Source: Brevundimonas aveniformis DSM 17977
GTDB taxonomy: Bacteria > Pseudomonadota > Alphaproteobacteria > Caulobacterales > Caulobacteraceae
Direction of reading: 5' to 3'
NCBI RefSeq assembly: GCF_000428765.1
Contig: NZ_AUAO01000003.1
Location: forward strand, 248,001 to 312,000
DNA: 64,000 nt
The notes beneath the pieces were generated by a model. That model was not told where the DNA came from, made no database searches, and was given only the letters and a program-made list of their open reading frames with translations. This document shows positions 25,291 through 34,228 of this stretch, piece by piece (within the stretch, counting starts at the first letter, position 1; each line of letters begins with the position of its first letter). A program made the position numbers and the translations under genes.

Positions 25291-25953
25291 ATGATCGCGA
25301 CCTTGATGGCTCTCAGCCTGATGTCATCGGCTCAGCCGGGGCCCTCCTTCGATTGCGCGCGGGCCACGAGTGCCAGTGAGCGCGCGATCTGTGCCGATCC
25401 GATCCTGTCGGCGCTGGATCGGGATATGGCGGCGGCCTACGCGGCAGCGTGGGCGCGGATCAGCCCGGCGGCGCGCCGAGCGCTCCGGTCGGACCAGCAG
25501 GCGTTCCTGCGGGTGCGAGAAAATGTCGAGGCCCTGGACGGCCAGCCGGCGATGGACGGCGTCGCCAACCTGGGCGACCAGATGGCGGTCAGGTCCAGTT
25601 TTCTGAACCAGATCCGTCGCCCGTCGCGTGGCGACCTGATCGGTGTGTGGGGCAATGTCTCCGGAGGCGTCTCGATCCGGCAGGTGGAAGGTGGCCGCCT
25701 CATCGCCGAAATAACCACAGCCAATCCTGTGAACGGCAGCTGGATCTGCCAGGTGGAGATCGCGGGGCGGGTCACCGGGGGGCGGCTCACGGGACGCCCG
25801 GCGTCCGATCCGGCGGTCACGATCAGCATCATCCGGCGCGACGGATTCATTGAGGTATCCGAAACGGCGTCCGGGGAGTCCGCGATCACGCCGGGATACT
25901 GTGGTCACAACGGCTATGTAGCCGGCACCTATCTGCCGGTCCGGGCTCAGTAG
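25291..25953 (+). CDS. Exported LprI-N-terminal-like (DUF1311) protein
   Basis: A 220-residue protein with a short signal sequence followed by the cysteine-containing SFDCARATSASERAICADP-like pattern and ALDRDMAAAYAAAW, the signature of lysozyme inhibitor LprI N-terminal domains (DUF1311). The C-terminal half (about residues 110-220) is a separate beta-rich region with two cysteines (WICQVEI, GYCGHN) that I do not recognise. ATG 25291 is preferred over the in-frame GTG at 25276. Confidence 0.8.
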   Translation: MIATLMALSLMSSAQPGPSFDCARATSASERAICADPILSALDRDMAAAYAAAWARISPAARRALRSDQQAFLRVRENVEALDGQPAMDGVANLGDQMAVRSSFLNQIRRPSRGDLIGVWGNVSGGVSIRQVEGGRLIAEITTANPVNGSWICQVEIAGRVTGGRLTGRPASDPAVTISIIRRDGFIEVSETASGESAITPGYCGHNGYVAGTYLPVRAQ

Positions 25954-26046
25954 GCCTCCGGCCCACGCATGGCGACAACTCTCCGTGGACGAACGATCCC
26001 AGACTCGACTAGAGGGGATTATCCGCCGTCAGGGAAGGTCGCCCGT

Positions 26047-26688
26047 ATGAACTGGTTTCAGGCTCTGCTGCCGCGCGAAGACCAATTCTTTGATCTGTTC
26101 GAGGCCCATGCCCAGACATTGGCGAGCGGTGCCGATGCGCTGCGCGCTGCGCTGAACGGGGGGGACGAGACGCCGGGCTGGTGTGAGAAGATCGTCGAGC
26201 ATGAACACGCCGCCGACGAAGTGGCGCGCGAGGTGCTATATGCGGTGCGGCGCAGTTTCATCACGCCATTTGACCGGTCCGACATTCGCGGCCTGACGAA
26301 TTCGCTCGATGACACCATCGACCAGATGCAGAAGACCGCCAAGGCGATCAGCCTTTATGAGGTCACGGCCTTTGCGCCCAAGATGCGCGAGCTGGCCGAC
26401 ATCGCGGTGCAGTGTGCTGCCCTCACGCTGGAGACGACCGAAAAACTGCACGCCATGAGCAAGAACCGCGACCGGCTGAATGAGCTGACTGAGGCGGTGA
26501 CGCGGCTCGAGAGTGAATCGGACGCCATCTTCGACGCCGGGATGAAGGCCCTGTTCCTGGAGCACAGGACCGGCAATGCGATGGAGTTCATCATCGGCGC
26601 CGAGATCTATGACCACCTTGAGAAGGTGATCGACCGGTTCGAAGATGTGGCCAACCGCGTCAACGGCATCATGGTTGAGCACCTCTAG
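26047..26688 (+). CDS. PhoU-like DUF47 protein, Pit accessory
   Basis: A 213-residue all-helical protein of the DUF47/TIGR00153 family, PhoU-like. It begins MNWFQALLPREDQFFDLFE and contains FITPFDRSDIRGLTNSLDDT, a conserved family stretch. These proteins are usually encoded next to Pit phosphate transporters and are thought to tune them. ATG 26047 matches the family start. The Pit gene starts four bases after this stop. Confidence 0.92.
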   Translation: MNWFQALLPREDQFFDLFEAHAQTLASGADALRAALNGGDETPGWCEKIVEHEHAADEVAREVLYAVRRSFITPFDRSDIRGLTNSLDDTIDQMQKTAKAISLYEVTAFAPKMRELADIAVQCAALTLETTEKLHAMSKNRDRLNELTEAVTRLESESDAIFDAGMKALFLEHRTGNAMEFIIGAEIYDHLEKVIDRFEDVANRVNGIMVEHL

Positions 26689-26692
26689 GCCG

Positions 26693-27694
26693 ATGGACGC
26701 GGCCCTCATCATCCTGGTGCTGCTGATCGGCGTCGCCCTGGCGTTCGATTTCATGAACGGGCTGCACGACGCGGCCAACTCGATCGCCACAGTGGTGGCG
26801 ACGCGGGTACTGAGCCCTCCGTTGGCGGTGCTGTGGGCGGCGGGGTTCAATTTCGCCGCCTTCTTCGTGTTCGGGGTGGCGGTGGCCAATACGATCGGCA
26901 AGGGGATCATCTCGCCGGACATCATTTCGGACGCCGTCATCTTCGGTGCCTTGATGGCGGCGATTGGCTGGAATGTGATCACGTGGCTGCGGGGCATTCC
27001 GTCGTCGAGTTCGCACGCCCTGGTCGGTGGGCTGTTGGGAGCCGGCGTGGCCAAGGCGGGTCTGGGGGTGATTCAGGTTCCGGGCGTGTCCAAGACGGTG
27101 TTCGCCATCTTCCTGTCGCCGACGGTGGGATTCATCCTGGCGCTGGTGCTGGTGCTGATCGTGTCCTGGGTTTTCATGAAGGCCAATCCTGCCCTGGCGG
27201 ACCGGATCTTTCGTCGGCTGCAACTGGTATCGGCCGCGGCCTATTCGCTGGGACACGGCGGCAATGACGCGCAAAAGACGATGGGGATCATCGCGGTGCT
27301 GCTCTATTCGCGCGGCCTCCTGGGAGCTGAGTTCCATGTGCCGTTCTGGGTTGTCATTACCTGCTACCTCACCATCGCCATGGGCACGCTTTGTGGCGGC
27401 TGGCGGATCGTTCACACCATGGGCTCCAAGATCACCCGGCTGAGTCCGCAGCAGGGGTTCTGTGCGGAAACCGGAGGGGCCATCACCCTGTTTATCGCCA
27501 CGCATTTCGGCGTGCCGGTTTCGACGACCCACACCATTACGGGCTCGATCATCGGCGTCGGCGCCGCCCGGCGGGCCAGCGCGGTTCGGTGGAATGTGGC
27601 GCGCGGGATCGTCCTGGCCTGGTTTGTGACCATTCCGGCCTGTGCAGCGATGGGGGCGGGCTTCTACTGGCTGGGCAGCCTGTTCCTGACATGA
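26693..27694 (+). CDS. Inorganic phosphate transporter, Pit family
   Basis: A 333-residue membrane protein with about ten helices. The two inverted PiT signatures are present: DFMNGLHDAANSIATVV near the N-terminus and YSLGHGGNDAQKTMGI in the second half. It imports phosphate, probably with protons. ATG 26693 follows the DUF47 stop by four bases. Its own stop overlaps the NUDIX start (ATGA), so DUF47, Pit and NUDIX look like one operon. Confidence 0.95.
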   Translation: MDAALIILVLLIGVALAFDFMNGLHDAANSIATVVATRVLSPPLAVLWAAGFNFAAFFVFGVAVANTIGKGIISPDIISDAVIFGALMAAIGWNVITWLRGIPSSSSHALVGGLLGAGVAKAGLGVIQVPGVSKTVFAIFLSPTVGFILALVLVLIVSWVFMKANPALADRIFRRLQLVSAAAYSLGHGGNDAQKTMGIIAVLLYSRGLLGAEFHVPFWVVITCYLTIAMGTLCGGWRIVHTMGSKITRLSPQQGFCAETGGAITLFIATHFGVPVSTTHTITGSIIGVGAARRASAVRWNVARGIVLAWFVTIPACAAMGAGFYWLGSLFLT

Positions 27695-28119
27695 CGGACC
27701 GCACGCTGCGGTCGAAACGGCGGCAGGTCGGTGCCCTGTGCTGGATATTGGCTGATGAGGATCAGATCCAGTTCCTGCTGGTCACGTCGCGGGATACGGG
27801 CCGCTGGGTGACGCCCAAGGGTAACCGGATGAAGGGCCTGGCTGATGCCGAGGCGGCGGCGGAAGAGGCGATGGAGGAGGCTGGCGCAACTGGCCTGCTA
27901 TCGAGCGAACCGATCGGCACCTTCACCTATGACAAGCGGTTGTCCGGCAAGGCCCGGCGGCTGACGGCGGTGGATGTCTATGCGATCCACGTGACACACC
28001 TGTTCGACCGCTGGCCGGAAGCGCATGAACGCGAGCGCCGCTGGTTTAGCCGCATGGATGCCATAGAGGCCGTCGATGAGCCGGAGCTGAAGCGCCTGAT
28101 CGCCGGTTTTGCGCCCTGA
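27691..28119 (+). CDS. NUDIX hydrolase, diphosphoinositol/Ap4A-type, coupled to Pit
   Basis: A 142-residue NUDIX protein of the DIPP-like group, with VTPKGNRMKGLADAEAAAEE then AMEEAGATG. Catalytic glutamates of the Nudix box are kept, but the box arginine (R in REUxEE) is replaced by glutamate. Related enzymes hydrolyse diadenosine polyphosphates, diphosphoinositol polyphosphates or similar. ATG 27691 overlaps the Pit stop by four bases. The coupling to a phosphate transporter suggests a link with phosphate metabolism; this is inference. Confidence 0.88.
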   Translation: MTDRTLRSKRRQVGALCWILADEDQIQFLLVTSRDTGRWVTPKGNRMKGLADAEAAAEEAMEEAGATGLLSSEPIGTFTYDKRLSGKARRLTAVDVYAIHVTHLFDRWPEAHERERRWFSRMDAIEAVDEPELKRLIAGFAP

Positions 28120-28421
28120 GGCGTTGATTTCCTCAGGTTTGCGTGTATAGAGCGCCGCTCCCGCAGGTGGCTTCGGTCATCGGCGGACCTGTCCGAGAAC
28201 TTCGGGGCGAGGGGGCCACCCTTGCCGTAACTGTCAAAGAGCCCTTTGACGCCGTGGGGAGACGGGGAAAGTCCCGAACCAATCCGCCGCCGCAAGGCCG
28301 GGTGCGTGACGGGCGTTCCTTCGGACAGTTTACGCAGTTCGCCGCTTCGGGTCCGCCCGGAGTGACCGGGCTGTTTTCGGCGTCTGCAATCCCGCAGCCG
28401 TCAACAGACTAGGAGACCGCA
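28120..28421 (+). promoter_or_regulatory. rplJ leader region, probable promoter and L10-type regulatory leader
   Basis: The 302-base gap upstream of rplJ has no convincing gene. A promoter-like pair TTGATT (28124-28129) and TATAGA (28146-28151) is spaced by 16 bases. Further down, GCCCGG-AGTGA-CCGGGC (28355-28371) forms a short hairpin followed by TGTTTT, and other inverted segments occur. In many bacteria L10 or the L10/L12 complex binds this leader to repress its own synthesis, so a ribosomal-protein autoregulatory RNA is likely. The fold is inferred by eye. Confidence 0.5.
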
Positions 28422-28937
28422 ATGGACCGCGCACAAAAAGCCGCGTCGATCGAGGACATCAAGGGTGTCTTCGCCGATTCCGGTGCCGTGGTCGTGACCC
28501 ACAACCTGGGTCTGACCGTTGCGGAAATGACCGACCTGCGTCTGCGCCTGCGTGAGCAGGGTGCGGCGCTCAAGGTGGTGAAGAACACTCTGGCCCAGAA
28601 GGCTCTGGACGGTTCGGCGGGTGAAGCAGGCGATCGCCTATTCTCCGGCCCGGTTGCCATCGCCTATGCGCCGGATCCCGTTTCCGCCGCCAAGGTCGTC
28701 ACTGAGTTCGCCAAGGGCAACGACAAGTTCGTCGTCGTCGGCGGTCTCATGGACAAGGACGTTCTGGACGCCCAGGCCGTCGCCAACCTCGCCAAGCTGC
28801 CGTCCCTGGACGAACTGCGCGGCAAGATCGTCGGCCTGCTGCAGGCTCCGGCGACCAAGGTTGCCGGCGTGTTGCAAGCTCCGGCCGGACAGCTGGCTCG
28901 TGTGTTTGGCGCCTATGCCGCCAAGGACGCCGCCTAG
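28422..28937 (+). CDS. rplJ: 50S ribosomal protein L10
   Basis: A 171-residue L10 that anchors L7/L12 dimers to the ribosome stalk. It contains the family stretches FADSGAVVVTHNLGLTVAEM and LKVVKNTLAQKALDG, and the C-terminal helix region that binds L7/L12. ATG 28422 follows GGAGACCGCA. rplL follows after 51 bases. The usual rplK-rplA upstream and rpoB downstream are missing here. Confidence 0.98.
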   Translation: MDRAQKAASIEDIKGVFADSGAVVVTHNLGLTVAEMTDLRLRLREQGAALKVVKNTLAQKALDGSAGEAGDRLFSGPVAIAYAPDPVSAAKVVTEFAKGNDKFVVVGGLMDKDVLDAQAVANLAKLPSLDELRGKIVGLLQAPATKVAGVLQAPAGQLARVFGAYAAKDAA

Positions 28938-28988
28938 GTCATCTCCGCTTCTCTAAATCCAAAACTGAACCCTCCAAGGAACTATCAA

Positions 28989-29378
28989 ATGTCCAAGCTC
29001 GAAAAGATCGTCGACGAACTGTCGACCCTGACCGTCCTGGAAGCCGCTGAACTGTCCAAGCTTCTCGAAGAGAAGTGGGGCGTCTCGGCTGCCGCTCCGG
29101 TCGCCATGGCCATGCCGACCGGCGGCGCCGGTGGCGCTGCTCCGGCTGATGCCGGCGAAGAGCAGACCGAGTTCACCGTTGTCCTGACCGACGGCGGCGA
29201 CAAGAAGATCAACGTGATCAAGGAAGTTCGCGGCGCTCGTCCGGACCTCGGCCTCAAGGAAGCCAAGGACCTGGTCGAAGGCGCTCCGCAGAACGTCGTC
29301 GAGAACGTCTCCAAGCAGGCCGCCGACGAGCTCAAGAAGAAGCTCGAGGAAGCCGGCGCCAAGGTCACCATCAAATAA
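28989..29378 (+). CDS. rplL: 50S ribosomal protein L7/L12
   Basis: A 129-residue stalk protein that recruits translation factors. The N-terminal dimerisation helix region ([20 protein letters not shown]), the alanine/glycine-rich hinge (about residues 38-55) and the conserved C-terminal domain ([20 protein letters not shown] then [20 protein letters not shown]) are all present. ATG 28989 follows AAGGAAC. A strong hairpin terminator follows the gene. Confidence 0.98.
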   Translation: MSKLEKIVDELSTLTVLEAAELSKLLEEKWGVSAAAPVAMAMPTGGAGGAAPADAGEEQTEFTVVLTDGGDKKINVIKEVRGARPDLGLKEAKDLVEGAPQNVVENVSKQAADELKKKLEEAGAKVTIK

Positions 29379-29424
29379 GATGGACCTGGCCGGCAGGGCC
29401 TCTCGCCCTGCGGCATGAAATCGG

Positions 29425-29454
29425 AAAGGCCCGGCGAGCGATCGCCGGGCCTTT
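29425..29454 (+). terminator. Rho-independent terminator of rplJ-rplL
   Basis: A perfect 13-base-pair stem AAAGGCCCGGCGA with loop GCGA and arm TCGCCGGGCCTTT. The T residues on the plus-strand side and A residues on the other make it plausible for both strands. The next gene is convergent, so it may serve both. Confidence 0.85.
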
Positions 29455-29459
29455 CTCGT

Positions 29460-30323
29460 TCACGCGTCAGCTTGGGCGCGCGGACGGGCGGCGCTCCACA
29501 ACAGGACGGCCGCGGCGTAGAGAACGACGACGACCACGCCCCAGCGCAAGGCCTCCATCGGTAGGGACTTCACAACGAGGGCGGCGAGAAGCACCGCCGG
29601 AATGCCGCCGAGGGCCAGGCCCAGGACGACGCGCAGGTCGATCCGTTCGGAGCGAATGAAGCTCATGCCGGCGACCGGCATGAGGAAACCACAGGCCCCC
29701 ATCATGATCGGAAAGGCGGCGATGGGGTTGAGGCCCAGCAAACTCAGCAGGATGAGCGAGGGCGCGTAGAGGCCGATCCCGAACGTCATCAGGGCCCCAA
29801 GCACGAGATGGGCAAGGACGGCAATCCAGAACGCCGGTCCCGATAGGCCCAAGCCCTCACCGCCGCCTGGCATCATGCCAAGGTTGGTCATGGCGTAGAG
29901 GGTCGCAGCGATCAGCAGCGCGATTCCGACGATGCCCTGGACCGCGCGCACGGGTAGGCGTTGCACCACCGGTGCCCCAAGTACAGCCCCGATGATGGCG
30001 GCACCGATGCACCCGACCAGAAGCCAGGCATCGACCTGGACCAGATTGATGAAGATCAGCGCCTGGGTCACGGTCGGTAGACAATGGCCCGCATTGAGGG
30101 TCGCGGGGATGAAGCTGTCTGGGACCAGCCCACGCAGTTTGATCCAGGCTGTCGTCGGGGCGAAGGAGCCTATTCCAAGGGTGTCGAAGAAATTTGTGAC
30201 CGCCCCAAGCGCAACCGCTTCGACACGAGGCCGAAGCTGATGGCGCGCGGCAGCCTGGCGCAACAGCGCCACCGCATAGACGACCGCCAACGCGGACAGC
30301 GCGACGAGAATGCCAGCGACCAT
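29460..30323 (-). CDS. TauE/SafE (TSUP) family permease
   Basis: A 287-residue membrane protein with about eight helices and the two repeated halves of TSUP anion transporters; ALGAVTNFFDTLGIGSFAPT and YAPSLILLSLLGLNPIAAFP are typical. Family members move sulfite, sulfoacetate or related organosulfur compounds; the substrate here is not evident. ATG 30323 has GGAGGAA just upstream. The longer open frame above is an artefact overlapping the divergent M24 gene. Confidence 0.88.
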   Translation of the reverse strand: MVAGILVALSALAVVYAVALLRQAAARHQLRPRVEAVALGAVTNFFDTLGIGSFAPTTAWIKLRGLVPDSFIPATLNAGHCLPTVTQALIFINLVQVDAWLLVGCIGAAIIGAVLGAPVVQRLPVRAVQGIVGIALLIAATLYAMTNLGMMPGGGEGLGLSGPAFWIAVLAHLVLGALMTFGIGLYAPSLILLSLLGLNPIAAFPIMMGACGFLMPVAGMSFIRSERIDLRVVLGLALGGIPAVLLAALVVKSLPMEALRWGVVVVVLYAAAVLLWSAARPRAQADA

Positions 30324-30392
30324 ATTTCCTCCCTCACCTTTGCAGGTGCCCGACGCGAGCCTATTGCAGAAATCCGCCTTTGGGAGCCCCGC

Positions 30393-31547
30393 ATGAATCC
30401 GTTGCCGATCACCGTTGAGGAACGCCGCTTCCGTCTGGCCTTGCTGGAAGCCGCGATGGAGGCGCAGGGGATCGCCGCCTGCGTGATCGATGCCACGTCG
30501 TCGCTGCGATATTTCACCGGCTTGAGCTGGCATCCGTCGGAGCGTTTGACCGGGGCGGTGGTGAGGCCGGGCGAGCCGCTGGCCTATGTCACGCCACGAT
30601 TTGAGCTGGACAAGGTGGGGTCCATCGTCGGCGTGCCCGGCGAGATTCTGACCTGGGAGGAGCATGAAAGCCCGTTCAAACTGGTGGCGGATCTGGTCGG
30701 GCCGACGGGGCGGGTGGCGGTGGACGCTCAGGCGCGCGTATTCATCTGGCTGGGCTTGGCCGAGGCGCTCGGCGCGGACCGTTTGATTGGGGCTGATCCG
30801 TTGATCGTGCCGTTGCGGGCGCGCAAGTCGGAGGCTGAAATCGCCCTGATGACGCGAGCCAAGGCGCTGACCCTGGAGGCGCACCGGCGCGCACATGAAA
30901 GCCTGAGAGCCGGCGTGCGGGCGTCAGAGGTTGTGAGCTTCATTGACGAGCAGCATCGGGCGCTGGGCGCGGATGGTGGCAACACCTTCTGCATCGTCTC
31001 GTTCGGAACCGACACCAGTCTGCCGCACGGCGGGGAGGGGGACCCACAACTGCACGACGGCGATGTGGTGTTGATCGACACCGGCTGTGCGCTGGACGGC
31101 TACAATGCCGATATCACCCGCACCTATGTCTTCGGCGAGCCGACAGATGAAGTGCGTCGCATCTGGGATCTCGAACACGAGGCCCAGGCGCGGGCGTTTA
31201 AGGCGGCGCAGCTTGGCGCGCCTTGTGAAGCTGTCGACGCAGGGGCCCGCGGCTTCCTGGCAAGCCAGGGACTGGGCCCGGACTATCAGCTTCCCGGACT
31301 GCCCCACCGAACGGGCCATGGCATCGGCCTGGACATCCATGAGGCACCCAATCTGGTGCGGGGCGACATGACGGCGCTGGAAGTCGGGATGTGTTTCTCG
31401 AATGAGCCGATGATTGTGGTGCCGGGCCGGTTCGGCATCCGGCTGGAGGACCACTTCCACATGACGGCGGACGGACCAAAGTGGTTCACCTCGCCACAGC
31501 CGAGCCTGGATGATCCGTTCGCGGGCGTTGAGCCGTTGCGCGCTTGA
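30393..31547 (+). CDS. M24-family metallopeptidase (Xaa-Pro aminopeptidase-like)
   Basis: A 384-residue protein with a creatinase-like N-terminal domain (about residues 15-145) and a pita-bread catalytic domain. Metal ligands can be seen as the two aspartates in LIDTGCALDGYNADITRTY, the histidine in PHRTGHGIGLDIHEAP, and the glutamates in SNEPMIVV and GIRLEDHF. It should release N-terminal residues from Xaa-Pro peptides. ATG 30393 is chosen; a longer frame upstream overlaps the divergent TSUP gene. tpiA follows 16 bases downstream. Confidence 0.93.
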   Translation: MNPLPITVEERRFRLALLEAAMEAQGIAACVIDATSSLRYFTGLSWHPSERLTGAVVRPGEPLAYVTPRFELDKVGSIVGVPGEILTWEEHESPFKLVADLVGPTGRVAVDAQARVFIWLGLAEALGADRLIGADPLIVPLRARKSEAEIALMTRAKALTLEAHRRAHESLRAGVRASEVVSFIDEQHRALGADGGNTFCIVSFGTDTSLPHGGEGDPQLHDGDVVLIDTGCALDGYNADITRTYVFGEPTDEVRRIWDLEHEAQARAFKAAQLGAPCEAVDAGARGFLASQGLGPDYQLPGLPHRTGHGIGLDIHEAPNLVRGDMTALEVGMCFSNEPMIVVPGRFGIRLEDHFHMTADGPKWFTSPQPSLDDPFAGVEPLRA

Positions 31548-31563
31548 GGCTAGGAACGCGGTC

Positions 31564-32310
31564 ATGAGCACGAACAGACTGATCGCCGGAAACTGGAAGA
31601 TGAATGGCCTGGCCGCCGATTTGGCCGAGGCCAAGGCGCTGGCTGAGGCGCTGGCGGGGGAGGCGGCGACGACGCGCGTGGCCCTGTGTCCGCCCGCAAC
31701 CCTGATCGCCCAGATGAACTGGCAGTTGAGGGACAGTACCGTCGAGATCGGAGGTCAGGATTGCAGCGACAAGGCGTCGGGTGCCTACACCGGCGACATC
31801 TCGGCCGCGATGCTGAAGGATGCCGGGGCCAATCTGGTGATCCTGGGCCACTCGGAGCGTCGCGCCGGCCACGGCGAGACGGACGCCGATGTCGCCGCCA
31901 GGGTCGAGGCGGCGCTGGCCGCTGGCCTGGAACCAATCATTTGTGTCGGTGAAACGCTGGCGGAGCGCGAGGCGGGTCGTGCGGTCGAGGTCGTGTCGAG
32001 CCAGGTGATGGCGTCGCTGCCGGAGAGCCTGTCGGGTAGGGCCTTTGCGGTCGCCTATGAGCCGGTCTGGGCCATCGGTACCGGCCTGACGCCGACGCTG
32101 GAGCAGATCGAGGAGGTCCACGCCGCCGTGCGTGCCGCAATGGTGGCGCGGCTCAGCGAGGGCGGTCGCACGGCACCGATCCTGTACGGCGGCTCGGTCA
32201 AGCCGAACAATGCGGCGGAGATCCTGGCCGTTCTCGAAGTCGGCGGCGCCCTGGTCGGCGGCGCCTCGCTGAAGGCGACCGACTTCCTTGGCATCATCCG
32301 GGCGGCCTGA
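31564..32310 (+). CDS. tpiA: Triose-phosphate isomerase
   Basis: A 248-residue TIM interconverting dihydroxyacetone phosphate and glyceraldehyde 3-phosphate. Catalytic Lys12 is in IAGNWKMNG, His in VILGHSERR, and Glu in [11 protein letters not shown], with the phosphate-binding loop [12 protein letters not shown] 31564 matches the family start. queF starts one base after the stop. Confidence 0.97.
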   Translation: MSTNRLIAGNWKMNGLAADLAEAKALAEALAGEAATTRVALCPPATLIAQMNWQLRDSTVEIGGQDCSDKASGAYTGDISAAMLKDAGANLVILGHSERRAGHGETDADVAARVEAALAAGLEPIICVGETLAEREAGRAVEVVSSQVMASLPESLSGRAFAVAYEPVWAIGTGLTPTLEQIEEVHAAVRAAMVARLSEGGRTAPILYGGSVKPNNAAEILAVLEVGGALVGGASLKATDFLGIIRAA

Positions 32311-32311
32311 C

Positions 32312-32773
32312 GTGAGCACCGACACCACCGGTCTGTCTCAACTGGGACGCCAGACCGAAGCCCCGGCCAGTCCAGAGACGGCCCAGCTCGAACGGGTGCC
32401 GAACCCGCACCTGGACACACTCTATGTCGCCCGCTTCACGGCACCGGAGTTCACCAGCCTGTGCCCGGTGACAGGCCAGCCGGACTTTGCGCATCTGGTG
32501 ATCGACTATGCGCCGGGCGACTGGCTGGTCGAATCCAAGAGTTTGAAATTGTATCTGACCAGCTTCCGCAACCACGGTGCCTTCCACGAGGATTGCACCG
32601 TGGCGATCGGCAAGCGGCTTGCCGGGTTGCTGGAACCGAGATGGCTGCGCATCGGCGGCTATTGGTATCCGCGCGGCGGAATCCCCATCGATGTCTTCTG
32701 GCAGACCGGCCCGGTGCCTGAAGGCCTGTGGCTACCCGATCAGGGCGTACCGCCGTATCGCGGGCGGGGATGA
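32312..32773 (+). CDS. queF: NADPH-dependent 7-cyano-7-deazaguanine reductase
   Basis: QueF reduces the nitrile preQ0 to preQ1 in queuosine synthesis. This 153-residue protein is the short type. The catalytic cysteine is in [12 protein letters not shown] (Cys51, with Asp58) and the signature is [19 protein letters not shown]. Start is GTG 32312, immediately after tpiA, so the two are probably co-transcribed. The 148 bases downstream contain no recognised gene. Confidence 0.96.
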   Translation: MSTDTTGLSQLGRQTEAPASPETAQLERVPNPHLDTLYVARFTAPEFTSLCPVTGQPDFAHLVIDYAPGDWLVESKSLKLYLTSFRNHGAFHEDCTVAIGKRLAGLLEPRWLRIGGYWYPRGGIPIDVFWQTGPVPEGLWLPDQGVPPYRGRG

Positions 32774-32921
32774 CGATGGGTCGCCCTGGTCGTGCAGTTG
32801 AACCGCTGCGGCTGACGGCGCACCCGGCTTGGTGTCAGCCCGGCGTTTTCACGCCCGTCAATTCCTCCGCTACCGCGCAGAGCCGCGCAGCTTCGCCCGG
32901 CAGAACCGACTTCGGCAGCCG

Positions 32922-33518
32922 CTAGAGCTGCCGGCTGACGATCGCGGCCATACTCGGACGCGGCCGCTCCGCGGGGCCTTCGGCTAGGGTGCCGATGTGG
33001 ATGAAGCCGGCGACCTGCTCGCCGTCCTTCAGGCCAAGCAGGGGGCGCGTGGCGGGATCGTAGGCGTACCAGTCCGTGATCCAGCTGGCGGAGAAGCCCA
33101 TGGCGTCTGCCGCGTGTTCGAGGTTCATGCAGACGGCACCGGCAGACAACTGCTGTTCCCAGACCGGCACCTTGTGATCCGGCACCGGCGATGAGACGAC
33201 CATCACGGTCACGGGAGGATTGGCCAGCTTGGCCAGCACCGTGGCCGCCTTGACCGGTTCCGACTGGTCTTCGGCCAGCGGCTTCAAGGCATGAACCAGC
33301 GCCGACTTGGCCGGACCTTCGATGATGACAAAGCGCCACGGGAAGAGCTTGCCGTGATCCGGTGTTCGCGCCGCCGTGGCCAACATAACCTCAAGCTGAT
33401 CGGGGCTCGGCCCCGGAAAGGTCAGGGCCTGGGCCGGGGCGGACCGACGCCGTTGCAGGCGCGCCAGCGCCTCGTCACTGGCGGTCGGCAGGGGCAGGGG
33501 GTGTCCAAGGTCACTCAC
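32922..33518 (-). CDS. Nitroreductase family protein
   Basis: A 198-residue FMN-dependent nitroreductase-fold protein (YdjA-like). Conserved parts are RRSAPAQALTFPGPS at the N-terminus, the TPDHGKLFPWRFVII FMN-contact region and LSAGAVCMNLEHAADAMGF. It should reduce nitro or quinone-like compounds. GTG 33518 overlaps the stop of the upstream orphan gene by four bases (GTGA), so translation is probably coupled. Confidence 0.9.
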   Translation of the reverse strand: MSDLGHPLPLPTASDEALARLQRRRSAPAQALTFPGPSPDQLEVMLATAARTPDHGKLFPWRFVIIEGPAKSALVHALKPLAEDQSEPVKAATVLAKLANPPVTVMVVSSPVPDHKVPVWEQQLSAGAVCMNLEHAADAMGFSASWITDWYAYDPATRPLLGLKDGEQVAGFIHIGTLAEGPAERPRPSMAAIVSRQL

Positions 33519-34099
33519 AGGTCGATGAATTCCTGTTCGGGCGTTTCGCCGATCTGGGGCCGGAGCAGAAAACCGCTATCGACCGTACCGAGGCGATAGG
33601 TCGATTCGAAATCGTAGAGGCGGACATCATCGGCCGTGACGATCTCGCCCATTGCCTCGGGATCCCCACTGGTGAAGAACTGCTGGCAGATGATGCTGTT
33701 TTCGTACTCGGCCATGCTTTGCGCCAGCAATGAGCGGACCATGGCTGTGACCTCTTGCGATGCGACGCCGGCCAGACGGGCCTGAATTGTCAGCTCGCTT
33801 GTCGCGCCGGAACTGCAGATCCGGCCCTGCTCGAGCGTGACGATATCCGCGAGGGTGACCTCGATCAGGGGGCGGTCTGTGAGGACGAACATTCCGGCCA
33901 GGATCAGGCGCCCGTCGGCTTCACGGCGAAGGGTATAAAGGCTTTCACAGTCGCGCGTCGCCTCGCTCCAGTTCTCGCACCAAATGGCCTGACGATCGGC
34001 CAGAGCCAGGACTTCAGCGTCGCCCATGGCGCGCTCCTGGGCGCAGACCGGAAAGGCCAGGCCGAGAGCCGTCAGGAACAGGGCAGCACGCTTGATCAT
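33515..34099 (-). CDS. Exported protein of unknown function
   Basis: A 194-residue protein with a signal peptide (MIKRAALFLTALGLAFPVCA). The mature part has cysteine pairs (AIWCENWSEATRDCESLY, and RICSSG and IICQQFF) and no family I recognise. It is translationally coupled to the nitroreductase and divergent from cysE. The cysteines suggest disulfide bonds in the periplasm. Confidence 0.78.
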   Translation of the reverse strand: MIKRAALFLTALGLAFPVCAQERAMGDAEVLALADRQAIWCENWSEATRDCESLYTLRREADGRLILAGMFVLTDRPLIEVTLADIVTLEQGRICSSGATSELTIQARLAGVASQEVTAMVRSLLAQSMAEYENSIICQQFFTSGDPEAMGEIVTADDVRLYDFESTYRLGTVDSGFLLRPQIGETPEQEFIDL

Positions 34100-34228
34100 C
34101 GTGCCAGCTTAGGGGGGCGGCGAAGACTGCGCCACATGCAATCGACGGACTTGGCTTTGTGTTTTGTGCAAGTGGATTGCCCTGCCGGGACGAAGTCCCC
34201 ATTCTTGGGGCTAGACGAGGAGATCGCC

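Noticed and set aside
32854..32866. CCCGTCAATTCCT, matching the complement of a conserved 16S rRNA site
   Set aside because: Only 13 bases match and the flanks do not continue the rRNA; a chance match in the gap after queF.
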